Shown: piece by piece, positions 34,482 through 44,443 of the stretch
Numbering within the stretch: the first letter of the stretch is position 1
Layout of the letters: each line of letters begins with the position of its first letter
Assembly: GCF_003063355.1 (NCBI RefSeq)
Contig: NZ_NESH01000002.1
Span: 886,980 to 950,979 of the forward strand
DNA length: 64,000 nt
Reading direction: 5' to 3'
Source of the DNA: Limnohabitans sp. Bal53
Lineage (GTDB): Bacteria > Pseudomonadota > Gammaproteobacteria > Burkholderiales > Burkholderiaceae_C
Notes under the pieces: model-generated
The model's input: only the letters and a program-made list of their open reading frames with translations
Databases searched by the model: none
What the model was told of the DNA's origin: nothing
Made by a program: the position numbers and the translations under genes

Positions 34482-34615
34482 TCGTCACGCAAAATCCGAT
34501 CGCCTTCGGCCTCAATGTCTTCAAATTGGCCTCGGTCAATCGCCCACCACAGACCCGCCAAAATGAAAAAAACCAGGGCCACAGACAAAGGAATCAGCAA
34601 ATAAAGAATGTCCAT
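34478..34615 (-). CDS. ccoS: cbb3 oxidase assembly protein CcoS
   Basis: 45 aa: MDILYLLIPLSVALVF, FILAGLWWAIDRGQFED, then the acidic tail IEAEGDRILRDD. One membrane helix followed by the invariant WA(I/V)xxGQFxDLExxxxRIL pattern of CcoS, needed for cofactor insertion into CcoN. Starts 10 bp after ccoI. Confidence 0.92.
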   Translation of the reverse strand: MDILYLLIPLSVALVFFILAGLWWAIDRGQFEDIEAEGDRILRDD

Positions 34616-34625
34616 GCTGTTTTTC

Positions 34626-37016
34626 TCAAACGGGTTGAAGAACCATCGCCTGCTGCTGCAGCGACTCGGGCAAGGCCTGCGACAGGCGCAAAGCATTGAG
34701 CACCACCAGCAATGAGCTGAGCGCCATGCCCAGTCCTGCGGCCCATGCAGGCAACCAGCCTATCAAGGCCAGCGGCACACAAGCGGCGTTGTAGGCCGCC
34801 GCCCACCACAGGTTTTGCCGCACGATGCGCATCGTTTGGCGGCTGCGCTGCACCGTGCTGACCAGCACTTCGAGCTGCCCACCCATCAACACAAAATCGG
34901 ATTTGGACTGCGCCAGCGGCACCGCTTGGCCCAGAGCGAAGGACACATCGGCCCCGGCGAGCACTGGCCCGTCGTTCAGGCCATCGCCCACCATGGCCAC
35001 TTTGTGACCTTGGGCCTGCAAGGCCTGCAAGGCTTGCAATTTGTGCTGGGGACTGCAGCCGCCTTGCGCATCCACGATGCCCACGACCTGCGCCACCTGG
35101 GTCACCGCAGCCGGGCCGTCGCCCGACAGCACCTTCATGCTCAAACCCATTTGCGACAAAGCACGCACCACACCCGCCGCCTCGGGGCGCACTTGCTCGG
35201 CCAACTCAAAGCTGGCCAGCCAGCCCGAGGCATCGGCCAGGCTGACCTGCAGGTGGTGCCCTGCGCGTAACGGGGCCGCGCAAAAAGCGGCCGAGCCCAA
35301 ACGCATGGTTTGTGCGGCTTGGCCTGGCAAAGTCAAGGTGGCTTGCACCCCCTGCCCTGCCAGCTCGCTCACGTCGAGCGCAGCCAGCGCTTCCAAAGCT
35401 TGCAAACGTCCGGCGTCTTCGGCGCAACGCCTTGCCTGCGACCACAGGGCACGCGAGACCGGGTGCAAGGAATGCCGCGCGAGACTGCCTGCCCAGTCCA
35501 GGGCCTGAGCCTCGCTCACACCGTCGCGGGTATGGATGCGGGCCACTTCAAAAGCATCACGCGTCAAGGTGCCGGTTTTGTCAAAAATCACGGTGTCGAT
35601 GAGCGACAGGTTTTGCAGGGCGCTCAGGCGCCGCACCAGCACGCCGCTGCGCGCCAATGCACCAGCCGTGGCCAACATGGCCGCAGGCGTGGCCAACGAC
35701 AAGGCACAAGGGCAGGTCACGATCAACACCGCGACCGCCACCATCACCGCATGCGCAGGGTCGGTGGGCCACCAGTAAATGGCCGAAGCCAGCGAGGCCA
35801 GCATCACCGCCACCAAAAAGGGTTTGGCCCAGCGGTCCACCAGCTGCGCCATGGCGGGCTTGGAAACCGAGGCGCTTTCCATCAGTGCCACGATTTGCGC
35901 ATAGCGGGTGGCCGCGCCAATTTGCTCGATTTGCACCTGCAGCGTGCCGCTCAGGTTGTGGCTGCCTGCAATCACTCGCTCACCCGCGCTCCGCGCCAGC
36001 GGGCGCGACTCGCCTGTCAGCAAAGCTTCGTCCACCTGGGTCTGGCCCGCCAGCACCAGGCCATCGCCCGCAAAAGCCTCGCCGGGCAATACCTCGATCA
36101 CATCCCCCACTTGCAAGCGACGGATGGACATGAGGGCCCAAGTGCCATCGCTTTGGCGCTTGCGCACGCTGTCGGGCAAGCGGTTGAGCACCGCCTCTAA
36201 TGCCCCGGCCGTGCGGTCGCGCATGCGCAACTCAAGCCAGCGCCCTGTCAGCAAAAAGAACACGAACATGGTGAACGAGTCAAAAAACACCTCGGCCCCA
36301 AAGGGGCCCTCCGGCTCGAAGGTGCCCAGCGTGCTCACGACAAAAGTCACCACCATGCCCAGTGCCACAGGCAAATCCATGCTGATCTGGCGCTCGCGAA
36401 GGTCGCGCCAGGCCTGGCTAAAAAACGGGGTGCAAGAGAAAAACATCACCGGCAAAGACAGCACCCAGGACGCCCAGCGCAGCAAATGCACCGCTTCGTC
36501 CGAGATCTCGCCCGGCTGCGTGAGGTACGTCGGTGTGGCGTACATCATGACTTGCATCATGCACATGGCCGCCACCGCCCAACGCCAGACCATGCGCCGG
36601 GCCTCCTCGCGCCGGCGCGCATGGGCGTGGGCATCGTTGGCGGGCAAGGCCTTGTAGCCATGGCGCTCGACCGAGCGCATCCATTCGGAGGGGCGCGTGA
36701 ACTCGGGCGACCAGACAATCTGGCCCCGGTGACTGGCACCGCTGATTTGCACCGACTGCACGCCGGGCACGGCGCGCAAAGCATCTTCCAGGGTGATGGC
36801 GCAGGCCGCGCAATGCATGCCCTCGAACACCACGCTGGAGCGCCAGCAGCCCGATTCGGATTTTTCGGGCAGGCTGAAGGCGGCCCACTCCTCGGGCGCG
36901 TCGAGCAGTTCCAGCCGCTGCTGCGGGGTGTCGTGCTCGGCGGATGCCCGTGCCACCGATTCCACCGCGTGATGGGGGGTCGGGTTCAGGCTGGGCAAAA
37001 CATTGACTTGGGTCAT
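34626..37016 (-). CDS. ccoI: Copper-translocating P-type ATPase CcoI (CopA2-type)
   Basis: 796 aa. N-terminal heavy-metal domain with GMHCAAC (C69, C72). Eight transmembrane helices contain the ion-binding CPC in IVTCPCALSLATPAAM. The phosphorylation site is FDKTGTLTRD, the TGES actuator loop LLTGESRP, the HP motif SLHPVSRAL and the hinge MVGDGLNDGPVLAGADVSFA. It exports Cu(I) to the periplasm for cbb3 oxidase assembly rather than for detoxification, as its ccoS neighbour indicates. A perfect FNR box lies 35 bp upstream. Confidence 0.95.
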   Translation of the reverse strand: MTQVNVLPSLNPTPHHAVESVARASAEHDTPQQRLELLDAPEEWAAFSLPEKSESGCWRSSVVFEGMHCAACAITLEDALRAVPGVQSVQISGASHRGQIVWSPEFTRPSEWMRSVERHGYKALPANDAHAHARRREEARRMVWRWAVAAMCMMQVMMYATPTYLTQPGEISDEAVHLLRWASWVLSLPVMFFSCTPFFSQAWRDLRERQISMDLPVALGMVVTFVVSTLGTFEPEGPFGAEVFFDSFTMFVFFLLTGRWLELRMRDRTAGALEAVLNRLPDSVRKRQSDGTWALMSIRRLQVGDVIEVLPGEAFAGDGLVLAGQTQVDEALLTGESRPLARSAGERVIAGSHNLSGTLQVQIEQIGAATRYAQIVALMESASVSKPAMAQLVDRWAKPFLVAVMLASLASAIYWWPTDPAHAVMVAVAVLIVTCPCALSLATPAAMLATAGALARSGVLVRRLSALQNLSLIDTVIFDKTGTLTRDAFEVARIHTRDGVSEAQALDWAGSLARHSLHPVSRALWSQARRCAEDAGRLQALEALAALDVSELAGQGVQATLTLPGQAAQTMRLGSAAFCAAPLRAGHHLQVSLADASGWLASFELAEQVRPEAAGVVRALSQMGLSMKVLSGDGPAAVTQVAQVVGIVDAQGGCSPQHKLQALQALQAQGHKVAMVGDGLNDGPVLAGADVSFALGQAVPLAQSKSDFVLMGGQLEVLVSTVQRSRQTMRIVRQNLWWAAAYNAACVPLALIGWLPAWAAGLGMALSSLLVVLNALRLSQALPESLQQQAMVLQPV

Positions 37017-37050
37017 GTTTCGAAGATACGACAGCCCGCTCGATCAAAGC

Positions 37051-37064
37051 TTGATGTACATCAA
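37051..37064. promoter_or_regulatory. FNR binding site between ccoI and uspA
   Basis: TTGATGTACATCAA, exact consensus and fully palindromic over 14 bp, with outer C/G extending it. 35 bp upstream of ccoI and 60 bp upstream of the universal stress gene; it could drive both directions. Confidence 0.85.
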
Positions 37065-37123
37065 GCGCGTCCGTTTGCTGCTCTTTTAAGCTGGGTTTTT
37101 GTCACTTTCAACAGGAGCACCCC

Positions 37124-37567
37124 ATGTACAAACGCATCCTTGTGGCCACAGACGGCTCGACCTTGTCCAAAAAAGCGGTGACCAGCGCCATCGAACTGGC
37201 GGCCACCTGCGGCGCAGAGCTGATCGCCATCAAGGTGGTGCCCCGTTACCCACAGGCCTACTTTGAAGGCAGCATCCCCTTGTCCAGCGAAGAAATATCG
37301 CGGGTTGAAAAACAATGGACTGAATCCGCCCAAGCGCAGTTGGCCACGGTCGAAAAAAATGCCAAAGCCAAAGCTGTCAGCACAAAAGCCATCACCGTCA
37401 AATCGGATGTGGTCTCGGACGCCATCATTGCGGCGGCCAAAAAGCACAAAGCCGACCTGATCGTCATGGCCTCGCACGGCCGCAAAGGCATCAAACGCCT
37501 GCTCTTGGGCAGCGAAACACAGCAGGTGCTGACGCATTCGCACATCCCGGTGCTGGTGCTGCGCTGA
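37124..37567 (+). CDS. Universal stress protein, UspA family
   Basis: 147 aa. Starts YKRILVATDGSTLSKKAV with the nucleotide-binding Asp, then IAVKVVP-like IAIKVVPRYP. Ends with the ATP-binding pattern ASHGRKGIKRLLLGSETQQVL (G-2x-G-9x-G-S) and HIPVLVLR. Shares an FNR box with ccoI, so probably induced under oxygen limitation. Preceded by AGGAG 6 nt upstream of the start. Confidence 0.9.
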   Translation: MYKRILVATDGSTLSKKAVTSAIELAATCGAELIAIKVVPRYPQAYFEGSIPLSSEEISRVEKQWTESAQAQLATVEKNAKAKAVSTKAITVKSDVVSDAIIAAAKKHKADLIVMASHGRKGIKRLLLGSETQQVLTHSHIPVLVLR

Positions 37568-37711
37568 TCGGCACCTGAGGTTACGCATAGCCACGTGCTG
37601 TGTGCACGGCAGTGATACGGCGCAGCGCGTCGATGTGAAAGCTGCGGCTTGAATGTGTTAAAAAGTTTTAATTAACTAAAATAAATTCACTTCAACCCTG
37701 CCGACCCGACC

Positions 37712-39034
37712 ATGAGCACACATTTCAGGTTTCGCCGAATCTCCGACCGACCAAGACCCAACCAGCCTTGCTCACTTTGGTCAAAAGCCCTGGGCATGGT
37801 TTGGCTCATCGCTTTAGGACTGGGTCTGGCGACAGCGCAAGCCCAGACGCTGACCATCGAGAGCTGGCGCAAAGACGACCAGATTTTCTGGGACAAGGTC
37901 CTGATCCCGGCCTTTCAGCGTCTGCACCCTGAGATCAAGTTGCAGTTCAAACCCGAGGAGCCACTGGCCTACGATTCGCGGCTGGAGGCCAGGCTGTCCA
38001 CCCGGCGCGCAGGCGACCTGATTTTTTGCCGACCTTTTGATGCCAGCGTGCGCATGCAGGCCAAGGGCTATCTTCTGCCTTTGAAAGAAGAGGCCCTCCA
38101 AAACTTCAATCCACAGGCTCGCCGGGCTTGGACCACCGACGACGGCAGCACCACTTACTGCCTGCCCGTGGCCTATGTCATGCATGGCCTGTTCTACAAC
38201 AAGAAAATCCTGCGTGACTTGAAGCTCGAGCCCCCAAAGACTTGGGAACATTTTTACCAATTGCTCACCCGAGTAGCGGCCAACAAGACGGTGACCCCTT
38301 TGGCACTGGGCACCGCCGACATGTGGGAATCGACCCAGGTGGTGTTCACCGGCTTGGGCCCCAACTTTTGGGAAGGTGAAAAGGCCAGGCAAGGGCTGAT
38401 GGAGGGCACCGTTAAATTCACCGACCCGGGCTTTCTCAAGGCTTGGGGCATGATGGCCCGGCTCAAACCCTACATGCACCCGGAACAAAACAGCATGTCC
38501 AACGGCGACATTCAGCTGCTGTTTGCCACGGGCAACGCGGCGGTCTATCCCTCAGGCTCTTGGGACATCGACTTTTTGCGGAGCACCAGCTTTGCTTACA
38601 AAAAGCCCATCGAGTTGGGTGTCTTCAAGCCTCCTGTTGAACATGACGGCCAGGCTTGCCACATCTCGGTTCACCCCGATTTCGGCATCGGGGTGAACAA
38701 GAACAGCCCGAACCAGGACGCTGCACTCAAATTCATCGCCTGGCTGGGCACCGCCGATTTCGCCCAGTTGCTCACCGACACGTTGACTGGCTACTTTCCT
38801 TTGGCGGACCACCCGATCCAATTCAATGACCCCTTGGGCCAAGAGATGATGAATTGGCGACGCAGCTGCCAGGACACGATCCGCCTGAACGCCCAGAAAA
38901 TCAACCGCGTCTGGCCTTCCATGGAAGAGGAGCTTTGGTTTGCCAACGTCAAAGTTCTCAACCAAGACATCACGCCCGAACAAGCGGCTCGGCACATCCA
39001 GAGCGTGCACGAGAAAAACGCGTACCTCAAATGA
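37712..39034 (+). CDS. Extracellular solute-binding protein, family 1 (sugar-type)
   Basis: 440 aa. The leader has a basic start, then a hydrophobic run to LATAQA. Mature protein: QTLTIESWRKDDQIFWDKVLIPAFQRLHPEIKLQF, LIFCRPFDASVRMQAKGYLLPL, LPVAYVMHGLFYNKKILRDLKL, PKTWEHFYQLL, AVYPSGSWDIDFL and GIGVNKNSPNQDAALKFIAWLG, the SBP family 1 (maltose/multiple-sugar) pattern. No permease or ATPase gene lies beside it, so it is an orphan component here. A 130-bp AT-rich stretch precedes it and a hairpin follows it. Confidence 0.85.
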   Translation: MSTHFRFRRISDRPRPNQPCSLWSKALGMVWLIALGLGLATAQAQTLTIESWRKDDQIFWDKVLIPAFQRLHPEIKLQFKPEEPLAYDSRLEARLSTRRAGDLIFCRPFDASVRMQAKGYLLPLKEEALQNFNPQARRAWTTDDGSTTYCLPVAYVMHGLFYNKKILRDLKLEPPKTWEHFYQLLTRVAANKTVTPLALGTADMWESTQVVFTGLGPNFWEGEKARQGLMEGTVKFTDPGFLKAWGMMARLKPYMHPEQNSMSNGDIQLLFATGNAAVYPSGSWDIDFLRSTSFAYKKPIELGVFKPPVEHDGQACHISVHPDFGIGVNKNSPNQDAALKFIAWLGTADFAQLLTDTLTGYFPLADHPIQFNDPLGQEMMNWRRSCQDTIRLNAQKINRVWPSMEEELWFANVKVLNQDITPEQAARHIQSVHEKNAYLK

Positions 39035-39042
39035 AGGGCACG

Positions 39043-39069
39043 GAAATGGCCGCAGGATGCGGCCATTTC
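39043..39069. terminator. Hairpin terminator between convergent genes
   Basis: GAAATGGCCGC / GCGGCCATTTC, an 11-bp perfect stem with loop AGGAT. No long U-run, so strength is uncertain, but the position between two convergent genes supports it. Confidence 0.6.
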
Positions 39070-39101
39070 AGGCAAGGCGCGTCATCGGCGGGTGAAACCC
39101 C

Positions 39102-40667
39102 TCAAACCGAAAACAGGTTTTTGTACTGATCACGCAGCAGGTTTTTTTGCACCTTGCCCATGGTGTTGCGCGGCAACTCGGCCACCACAAAACAGCGCTT
39201 GGGAATCTTGAAGTTGGCCAGTTGGGCCTTGAGTTCGGCCAAAACCGCTTCAGGTTGCACCTTGGCCCCGGGCTTGGCAATGACCACCGCCACGCCCACC
39301 TCGCCAAAATCGGGATGGGACACACCAATGACGGCGCTTTCGGCCACGCCAGGCATCTCATTGATGTAGCCCTCGATCTCGGCCGGGTAAACGTTGTAGC
39401 CGCCGCTGATGATCAGGTCCTTGCTGCGGCCCACAATCGTCACATAGCCGCGCTCATCCACTTTGCCCACATCACCCGTCTTGAAATAACCATCGGCGGT
39501 GAATTCTTCGGCCGTTTTTTCGGGCATGCGCCAGTAGCCCTTGAACACATTGGGGCCCTTGACCTGGATGCCGCCAATCTCGCCCACCGGCAGGTCTTGC
39601 CCGTCATCGCCGCGCACCCGCAGCGACACCCCGGGCAAAGGAAAGCCCACGGTGCCACCCCGGCGCTCAGTCTGCTGGCCATAGCGCTGATCTGCTGAAT
39701 AAGGGTTAGACGTCAGCATGGCGGTCTCGCTCATGCCGTAGCGCTCCAAAATCGTATGCCCGGTGCGCTGCTGCCATTCGGTGAAGGTCTCGATCAACAA
39801 CGGTGCCGAGCCCGCGATGAACAAGCGCATGTTTTTTGTCGCTTCGCGCGTCAGGCCCTGTTCGGCCAACAAGCGCACATACAGCGTGGGCACCCCCATG
39901 AACACCGTCGCTTCGGGCAATCGGGCCAGCACCCGCTTGGGGTCAAATTTGGCCATCCAGATCATCTTGCTGCCATTGATCAGCGCGCCATGTATGGCCA
40001 CAAACAAACCGTGCACATGGAAGATCGGCAAGGCATGGATCAGCACATCGCCCCGGCCCTCAGGCCCTCCGGTAGCTGACCAACCCCAGTAATCCTTGAG
40101 CGTCAACGCATTGCTGAGCATGTTGCCATGCGTCAGCATCGCCCCCTTGCTGCGCCCAGTGGTCCCACTGGTGTAGAGGATCGCGGCCAGGTCATCGGCT
40201 TGCCGGGGCACGGCGCTGTGCTGATCGCTGTGGTGGGCTGCGCGGTCCAGCAAGCTGCCCGTGCGGTCATCCCCCAGGGTGAACACATGCTCAGTCCCAG
40301 CCTTGAAAGCGATCTTGCTGACCCAGCCAAAGTTGGCGGGGCTGCACACCACCACCGCAGGCTCGGCATTGCCAATGAAGTACTCGATCTCAGCACTCTG
40401 GTAGGCCGTGTTGAGCGGCAAAAATACATACCCGGCGCGCAGCGTGGCCAAGTACAGCATCATCGCCTCGACCGATTTTTCCACCTGCACGGCCACCCGA
40501 CTGCCCTCGGGCAAGCCCAGCGATTGCAGCAAATTGGCCATCATGGCCGTGGCACGGTCCAGGTCTTGCCAGCTGTAGCGCAGGCCTTCATCGGTCTCGA
40601 CCGCCGTGGCCGTCAAGTCAGCCGGAAAAGCAGCCCGCAGGGCCGAAAACAGGTTCTCGTGGGTCAT
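39102..40667 (-). CDS. matB: Malonyl-CoA synthetase-like acyl-CoA ligase
   Basis: 521 aa adenylate-forming enzyme. P-loop-like motif ILYTSGTTGRSKGAMLTHGN, RYGMSETAMLTSNPY, VKGPNVFKGYWRMPEKT, FKTGDVG, IVGRSKDLIISGGYNVYPAEIE and the catalytic Lys in PRNTMGKVQKNLLR. The short N-terminus and overall motifs fit MatB (malonate + ATP + CoA to malonyl-CoA). The adjacent Bug-type binding protein gene supports a dicarboxylate substrate, but another short acid cannot be excluded. Confidence 0.82.
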   Translation of the reverse strand: MTHENLFSALRAAFPADLTATAVETDEGLRYSWQDLDRATAMMANLLQSLGLPEGSRVAVQVEKSVEAMMLYLATLRAGYVFLPLNTAYQSAEIEYFIGNAEPAVVVCSPANFGWVSKIAFKAGTEHVFTLGDDRTGSLLDRAAHHSDQHSAVPRQADDLAAILYTSGTTGRSKGAMLTHGNMLSNALTLKDYWGWSATGGPEGRGDVLIHALPIFHVHGLFVAIHGALINGSKMIWMAKFDPKRVLARLPEATVFMGVPTLYVRLLAEQGLTREATKNMRLFIAGSAPLLIETFTEWQQRTGHTILERYGMSETAMLTSNPYSADQRYGQQTERRGGTVGFPLPGVSLRVRGDDGQDLPVGEIGGIQVKGPNVFKGYWRMPEKTAEEFTADGYFKTGDVGKVDERGYVTIVGRSKDLIISGGYNVYPAEIEGYINEMPGVAESAVIGVSHPDFGEVGVAVVIAKPGAKVQPEAVLAELKAQLANFKIPKRCFVVAELPRNTMGKVQKNLLRDQYKNLFSV

Positions 40668-40694
40668 GGTTGCAAAATCACAAGGTTTAAAAAA

Positions 40695-40734
40695 GCATGA
40701 AAAAGGGCCCGATCACAGGCCCCATTTTTCATGC
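40695..40734. terminator. Bidirectional terminator between the Bug gene and matB
   Basis: GCATGAAAAAGGGCC pairs with GGCCCCATTTTTCATGC, a near-perfect long stem (a 2-base bulge) with A-run/T-run on both arms, so it can work in either direction. It separates the Bug-family gene from matB, implying matB is transcribed separately or attenuated. Confidence 0.7.
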
Positions 40735-40744
40735 CATGAGGGTA

Positions 40745-41740
40745 TCAATCGAGCTTGGCCCCAGAGGCCTTGACGACCTGCGACCACTTGGCCAGCTCTT
40801 TCTTGATGAAGGCATCAAACTGGCCTGCGGTGAGGTTGGGGAACTCCGCGCCTTGGTTGGCCCAGACAGCTTTGGCCTCGTCGGTCTGGCAGGCAAGGCG
40901 GAACTCCTCGATCGCACGCGCTTGTGCGTCGGCAGGTGTTCCCTTGGGGGACCATACACCGTACCAAGTGGACACGGTGTAATCGGGCAGACCCAACTCG
41001 TCCGAGCAAGGCACATCAGGGAAAGCGGCATTGCGCTTGGCTCCTGAGACCATGAGGGCCTTGATGCGGCCGCCCTTGATGTGCGCCGCCGACGAGCCCA
41101 GGCCGTCGAACATCATGTCCACGTTGCCCGCAATCAGGTCTTGCAAGGCCGGGCCAGCACCCCGGTAAGGGATGTGGGTGATGAAGGTCTGGGTCTGCAG
41201 CTTGAACAACTCGCCCGCCAAATGGTGCGAGGTGCCACCACCTGCAGAGCCATAGTTCAAGCGTGCGGGATTCTTTTTGACAAAATCCAAGAAGGCCTTG
41301 AAGTCAGCCGCCTGGACTTTCTTGGGGTTGACCACCAGCACCTGAGGCACGCTGGCCACCTGAATCAGAGGGATCAGGTCACGCTCCAGATCGTAGTCCA
41401 GGCGGTGGTACATGCTGGGCGCGATGGTGTGGTGCACCGCCCCCATGAAATAGTTGTAGCCATCGGGCGTTGCCTTGGCCGCGATGCCGGCCCCCAGCGT
41501 GACGCCCGCTCCACCACGGTTGTCAATGATCAGCTGCTTGCCCGTGAGCTTGGCGAACGCGGCCGACATGGGCCGGGCAAAAGCGTCCGTGCCGCCGCCC
41601 GCAGGAAAGGGCACCACCATGTTCACAGGCTTGCTGGGCCAGCTGCTTTGGGCCTGAGCCCACAAAGGCAAAGAGCCTGTGACAGCGGCCATGGCCTTCA
41701 AAAAATCACGACGTTGGGAAAAATTGAACTGATCGGTCAT
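40745..41740 (-). CDS. Bug-family tripartite tricarboxylate transporter binding protein
   Basis: 331 aa from the ATG at 41740 (AAGGAG upstream). Tat-type leader with RRDFLKAMAAV, cleavage after LWAQA. The Bug/TctC pattern is WPSKPVNMVVPFPAGGGTDAFAR, GKQLIIDNRGGAGVTLGAG, PDGYNYFMG, YGSAGGGTSHHLAGELF, HIPYRGAGPALQDLIAGNVDMMFD and LPDYTVSTWYGVWSPKGTP. It binds small carboxylates in the periplasm. Burkholderiales carry many orphan copies; matB next door hints at malonate or a related acid. Confidence 0.9.
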   Translation of the reverse strand: MTDQFNFSQRRDFLKAMAAVTGSLPLWAQAQSSWPSKPVNMVVPFPAGGGTDAFARPMSAAFAKLTGKQLIIDNRGGAGVTLGAGIAAKATPDGYNYFMGAVHHTIAPSMYHRLDYDLERDLIPLIQVASVPQVLVVNPKKVQAADFKAFLDFVKKNPARLNYGSAGGGTSHHLAGELFKLQTQTFITHIPYRGAGPALQDLIAGNVDMMFDGLGSSAAHIKGGRIKALMVSGAKRNAAFPDVPCSDELGLPDYTVSTWYGVWSPKGTPADAQARAIEEFRLACQTDEAKAVWANQGAEFPNLTAGQFDAFIKKELAKWSQVVKASGAKLD

Positions 41741-41827
41741 GAAGTGTCTCCTTGTTTTAAGTAGACGCACCATAAAGTCAAGCCTCATTCAAAGAACAGC
41801 CCATGTAAACCCCCATGGCCAGAAATG

Positions 41828-42625
41828 TCACCGTGGTGTCTTGCGAGACCATGCCATCAACCAGATGCCGCCCAACATCATCGGCACGCACAGCCACTGC
41901 CCCATGCTCATGCCCAAACTCAAGAGGCCCAGATGCGCATCAGGTTCGCGGAAAAATTCGGCCACGAAGCGGAAAAAGCCATAGCCCAGCAAGAACGCAC
42001 CTGAAACCTGGCCGGTGGGTCGGTCTTTGCGGGCGAACCACCACAACAACACAAACAGCAGCAAACCTTCCAGCGCAATCTGGTAGAGCTGCGAAGGGTG
42101 ACGCGGCAAATCGCCCGCCCCCCGGAACACCATGCCCCATGGCAGCGAGGGGTCAGTCACCCGGCCCCAAAGTTCGCCGTTGAGGAAATTGCCCACCCGA
42201 CCGGCGGCAAGACCTGTGGGCACACACGGCGCGACAAAGTCCATGACCTGCAAAAACGGCCGCTCGCGGGTGCGGGCAAACCAGACCATGGCCAGCATCA
42301 CGCCCAGTAAGCCCCCATGAAAACTCATGCCGCCTTGCCAGATGGCGAAGATTTCGAGCGGGTTGGACAGGTAATAAGCGGGTTTGTAAAACAGGCAATA
42401 CCCCACGCGCCCGCCCAAGATGACACCAAGCACACCCAAAAACAGGATGTCTTCCACATCGCGTTTTTGCCATTGCGGCAGGTGTTTGAAGGGCGCATGG
42501 CCCAGACGCCGCACGCCCAGCCAGAAAAACAGGCCAAAGGCGGCCAAATAAGTCAGGCCATACCAGTGGATGGCCAAGGGCCCCAAATGCAGGGCGACGG
42601 GGTCAATTTGAGGATGGATCAGCAT
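41828..42625 (-). CDS. lgt: Prolipoprotein diacylglyceryl transferase
   Basis: 265 aa from the ATG at 42625 (a GTG five codons earlier is open). Seven-helix membrane enzyme adding diacylglycerol to the lipobox Cys. Visible: [59 protein letters not shown], the Lgt signature [27 protein letters not shown] (given in part) with Arg/Asn residues of the active site, and [12 protein letters not shown]. Divergent from ilvD. Confidence 0.95.
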   Translation of the reverse strand: MLIHPQIDPVALHLGPLAIHWYGLTYLAAFGLFFWLGVRRLGHAPFKHLPQWQKRDVEDILFLGVLGVILGGRVGYCLFYKPAYYLSNPLEIFAIWQGGMSFHGGLLGVMLAMVWFARTRERPFLQVMDFVAPCVPTGLAAGRVGNFLNGELWGRVTDPSLPWGMVFRGAGDLPRHPSQLYQIALEGLLLFVLLWWFARKDRPTGQVSGAFLLGYGFFRFVAEFFREPDAHLGLLSLGMSMGQWLCVPMMLGGIWLMAWSRKTPR

Positions 42626-42728
42626 GTCTGGATTGTGCACCGGAGATGCGCCCTAAAGGACACAAAGGCCTGGCAAGCGCCCGTTAGAATGTGGCGACCT
42701 TCTTTTGGGCTTCTACTGAGACACCACC

Positions 42729-44429
42729 ATGAGCGACAAAATCATCCCGATCACCCCCATCAACAGCCGCAGCGCCAACATCACCGAGGGCAAATCGCGC
42801 GCCCCCAACCGGTCGATGTACTACGCCATGGGCTATGAACAGAGCGATTTCGTCAAACCGATGGTGGGCGTGGCCAACGGGCACAGCACCATCACCCCTT
42901 GCAACAGCGGCCTGCAAAAGTTGGCCGATGCCGCCATTGAGGGCATCGAAGCCGCCGGTGGCAACGCCCAAGTCTTTGGCACCCCCACCATCTCGGATGG
43001 CATGGCCATGGGCACCGAGGGCATGAAATACTCGCTCGTGTCGCGCGAGGTGATTGCCGACTGCGTGGAAACCTGCGTGCAAGGCCAGTGGATGGACGGC
43101 GTGCTGGTGGTCGGCGGTTGCGACAAGAACATGCCCGGCGGCCTGATGGGCATGCTGCGCGCCAACGTGCCCGCCATTTACGTGTACGGCGGCACCATTT
43201 TGCCGGGCCGCTACCAAGGCAAAGACCTGAACATCGTGAGCGTCTTCGAAGCCGTGGGCGAAAACGCTGCAGGCAAGCTGAGCGACGATGACCTGCTCGA
43301 GATCGAAAAGCGCGCCATCCCCGGCACGGGTTCGTGCGGCGGCATGTACACCGCCAACACCATGTCTTCGGCTTTCGAAGCGCTGGGCATCTCTTTGCCC
43401 TACTCCTCCACCATGGCCAACGTGCACGACGAAAAAGTCGAATCGGCCAAAGAGTCGGCCCGCGTTTTGGTGGAAGCCATCCGCAAAGGCATCAAGCCGC
43501 GCGACATCGTGACACGCAAGTCTATTGAAAACGCCGTGGCCGTGATCATGGCCACCGGGGGCTCGACCAATGCGGTGTTGCATTTCTTGGCGATTGCCCA
43601 CTGCGCAGGTGTGGAGTGGACCATCGACGATTTCGAACGCATCCGTCAGCGCACGCCCGTTTTGTGTGACCTCAAGCCCAGCGGCAAGGCCTTGGCAGTT
43701 GACTTGCACAAGGCAGGCGGTATTCCGCAAGTCATGAAGATCTTGCTCAACGCCGGTTTGCTGCACGGTGACTGCATCACCATCACCGGCCAGACCATCG
43801 CCGAGGTGCTCAAGGATGTGCCAGACGCCCCGCAAGAGCAAAGCGTCATCCACACCATCGAAAACGCGATGTACAAGCAAGGCCACTTGGCCATCCTCAA
43901 GGGCAACCTGTCGCCCGAAGGCGCTGTGGCCAAAATCACCGGCCTGAAAAACCCGGTCATCACCGGTCCAGCCCGCGTGTTCGACGACGAGCAATCAGCC
44001 CTGCAAGCCATTTTGGCAGGCAAGATCCAGGCTGGTGATGTGATGGTTTTGCGCTACCTGGGTCCCAAAGGCGGCCCCGGTATGCCCGAAATGCTGGCCC
44101 CCACGGGCGCGCTGATCGGTGCAGGCTTGGGTGAAAGCGTAGGCCTGATCACCGACGGCCGTTTCTCCGGCGGCACGTGGGGCATGGTGGTGGGCCACGT
44201 CGCCCCAGAAGCCGCAGCTGGCGGCACCATCGCCTTTGTGCATGAAGGCGACAGCATCACCATCGACGCGCACAAGCTGATTTTGGAACTCAACGTGCCC
44301 GAAGCGGAACTGGCCAAGCGACGCGAAGGTTGGAAAGCCCCCGAGCCCCGTTACACCCGTGGCGTGCAGGCCAAGTTCGCCTTCAACGCATCGAGCGCCA
44401 GCAAAGGCGCTGTTCTCGACTTGTATTGA
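42729..44429 (+). CDS. ilvD: Dihydroxy-acid dehydratase
   Basis: 566 aa enzyme of branched-chain amino-acid synthesis. Fe-S ligand cysteines are visible in [22 protein letters not shown] and [14 protein letters not shown]. Further family blocks are [63 protein letters not shown] and the catalytic-Ser region near the C-terminus. Length and motifs fit the short 560-aa class. A strong hairpin terminator follows. Confidence 0.96.
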   Translation: MSDKIIPITPINSRSANITEGKSRAPNRSMYYAMGYEQSDFVKPMVGVANGHSTITPCNSGLQKLADAAIEGIEAAGGNAQVFGTPTISDGMAMGTEGMKYSLVSREVIADCVETCVQGQWMDGVLVVGGCDKNMPGGLMGMLRANVPAIYVYGGTILPGRYQGKDLNIVSVFEAVGENAAGKLSDDDLLEIEKRAIPGTGSCGGMYTANTMSSAFEALGISLPYSSTMANVHDEKVESAKESARVLVEAIRKGIKPRDIVTRKSIENAVAVIMATGGSTNAVLHFLAIAHCAGVEWTIDDFERIRQRTPVLCDLKPSGKALAVDLHKAGGIPQVMKILLNAGLLHGDCITITGQTIAEVLKDVPDAPQEQSVIHTIENAMYKQGHLAILKGNLSPEGAVAKITGLKNPVITGPARVFDDEQSALQAILAGKIQAGDVMVLRYLGPKGGPGMPEMLAPTGALIGAGLGESVGLITDGRFSGGTWGMVVGHVAPEAAAGGTIAFVHEGDSITIDAHKLILELNVPEAELAKRREGWKAPEPRYTRGVQAKFAFNASSASKGAVLDLY

Positions 44430-44443
44430 CGCGTTCTTGACGC

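Noticed and set aside
42684..43994. Minus-strand open frame of 436 codons opposite ilvD
   Set aside because: Shadow of the conserved ilvD frame; composition (Ala/Gly/His-rich) shows no recognisable protein.
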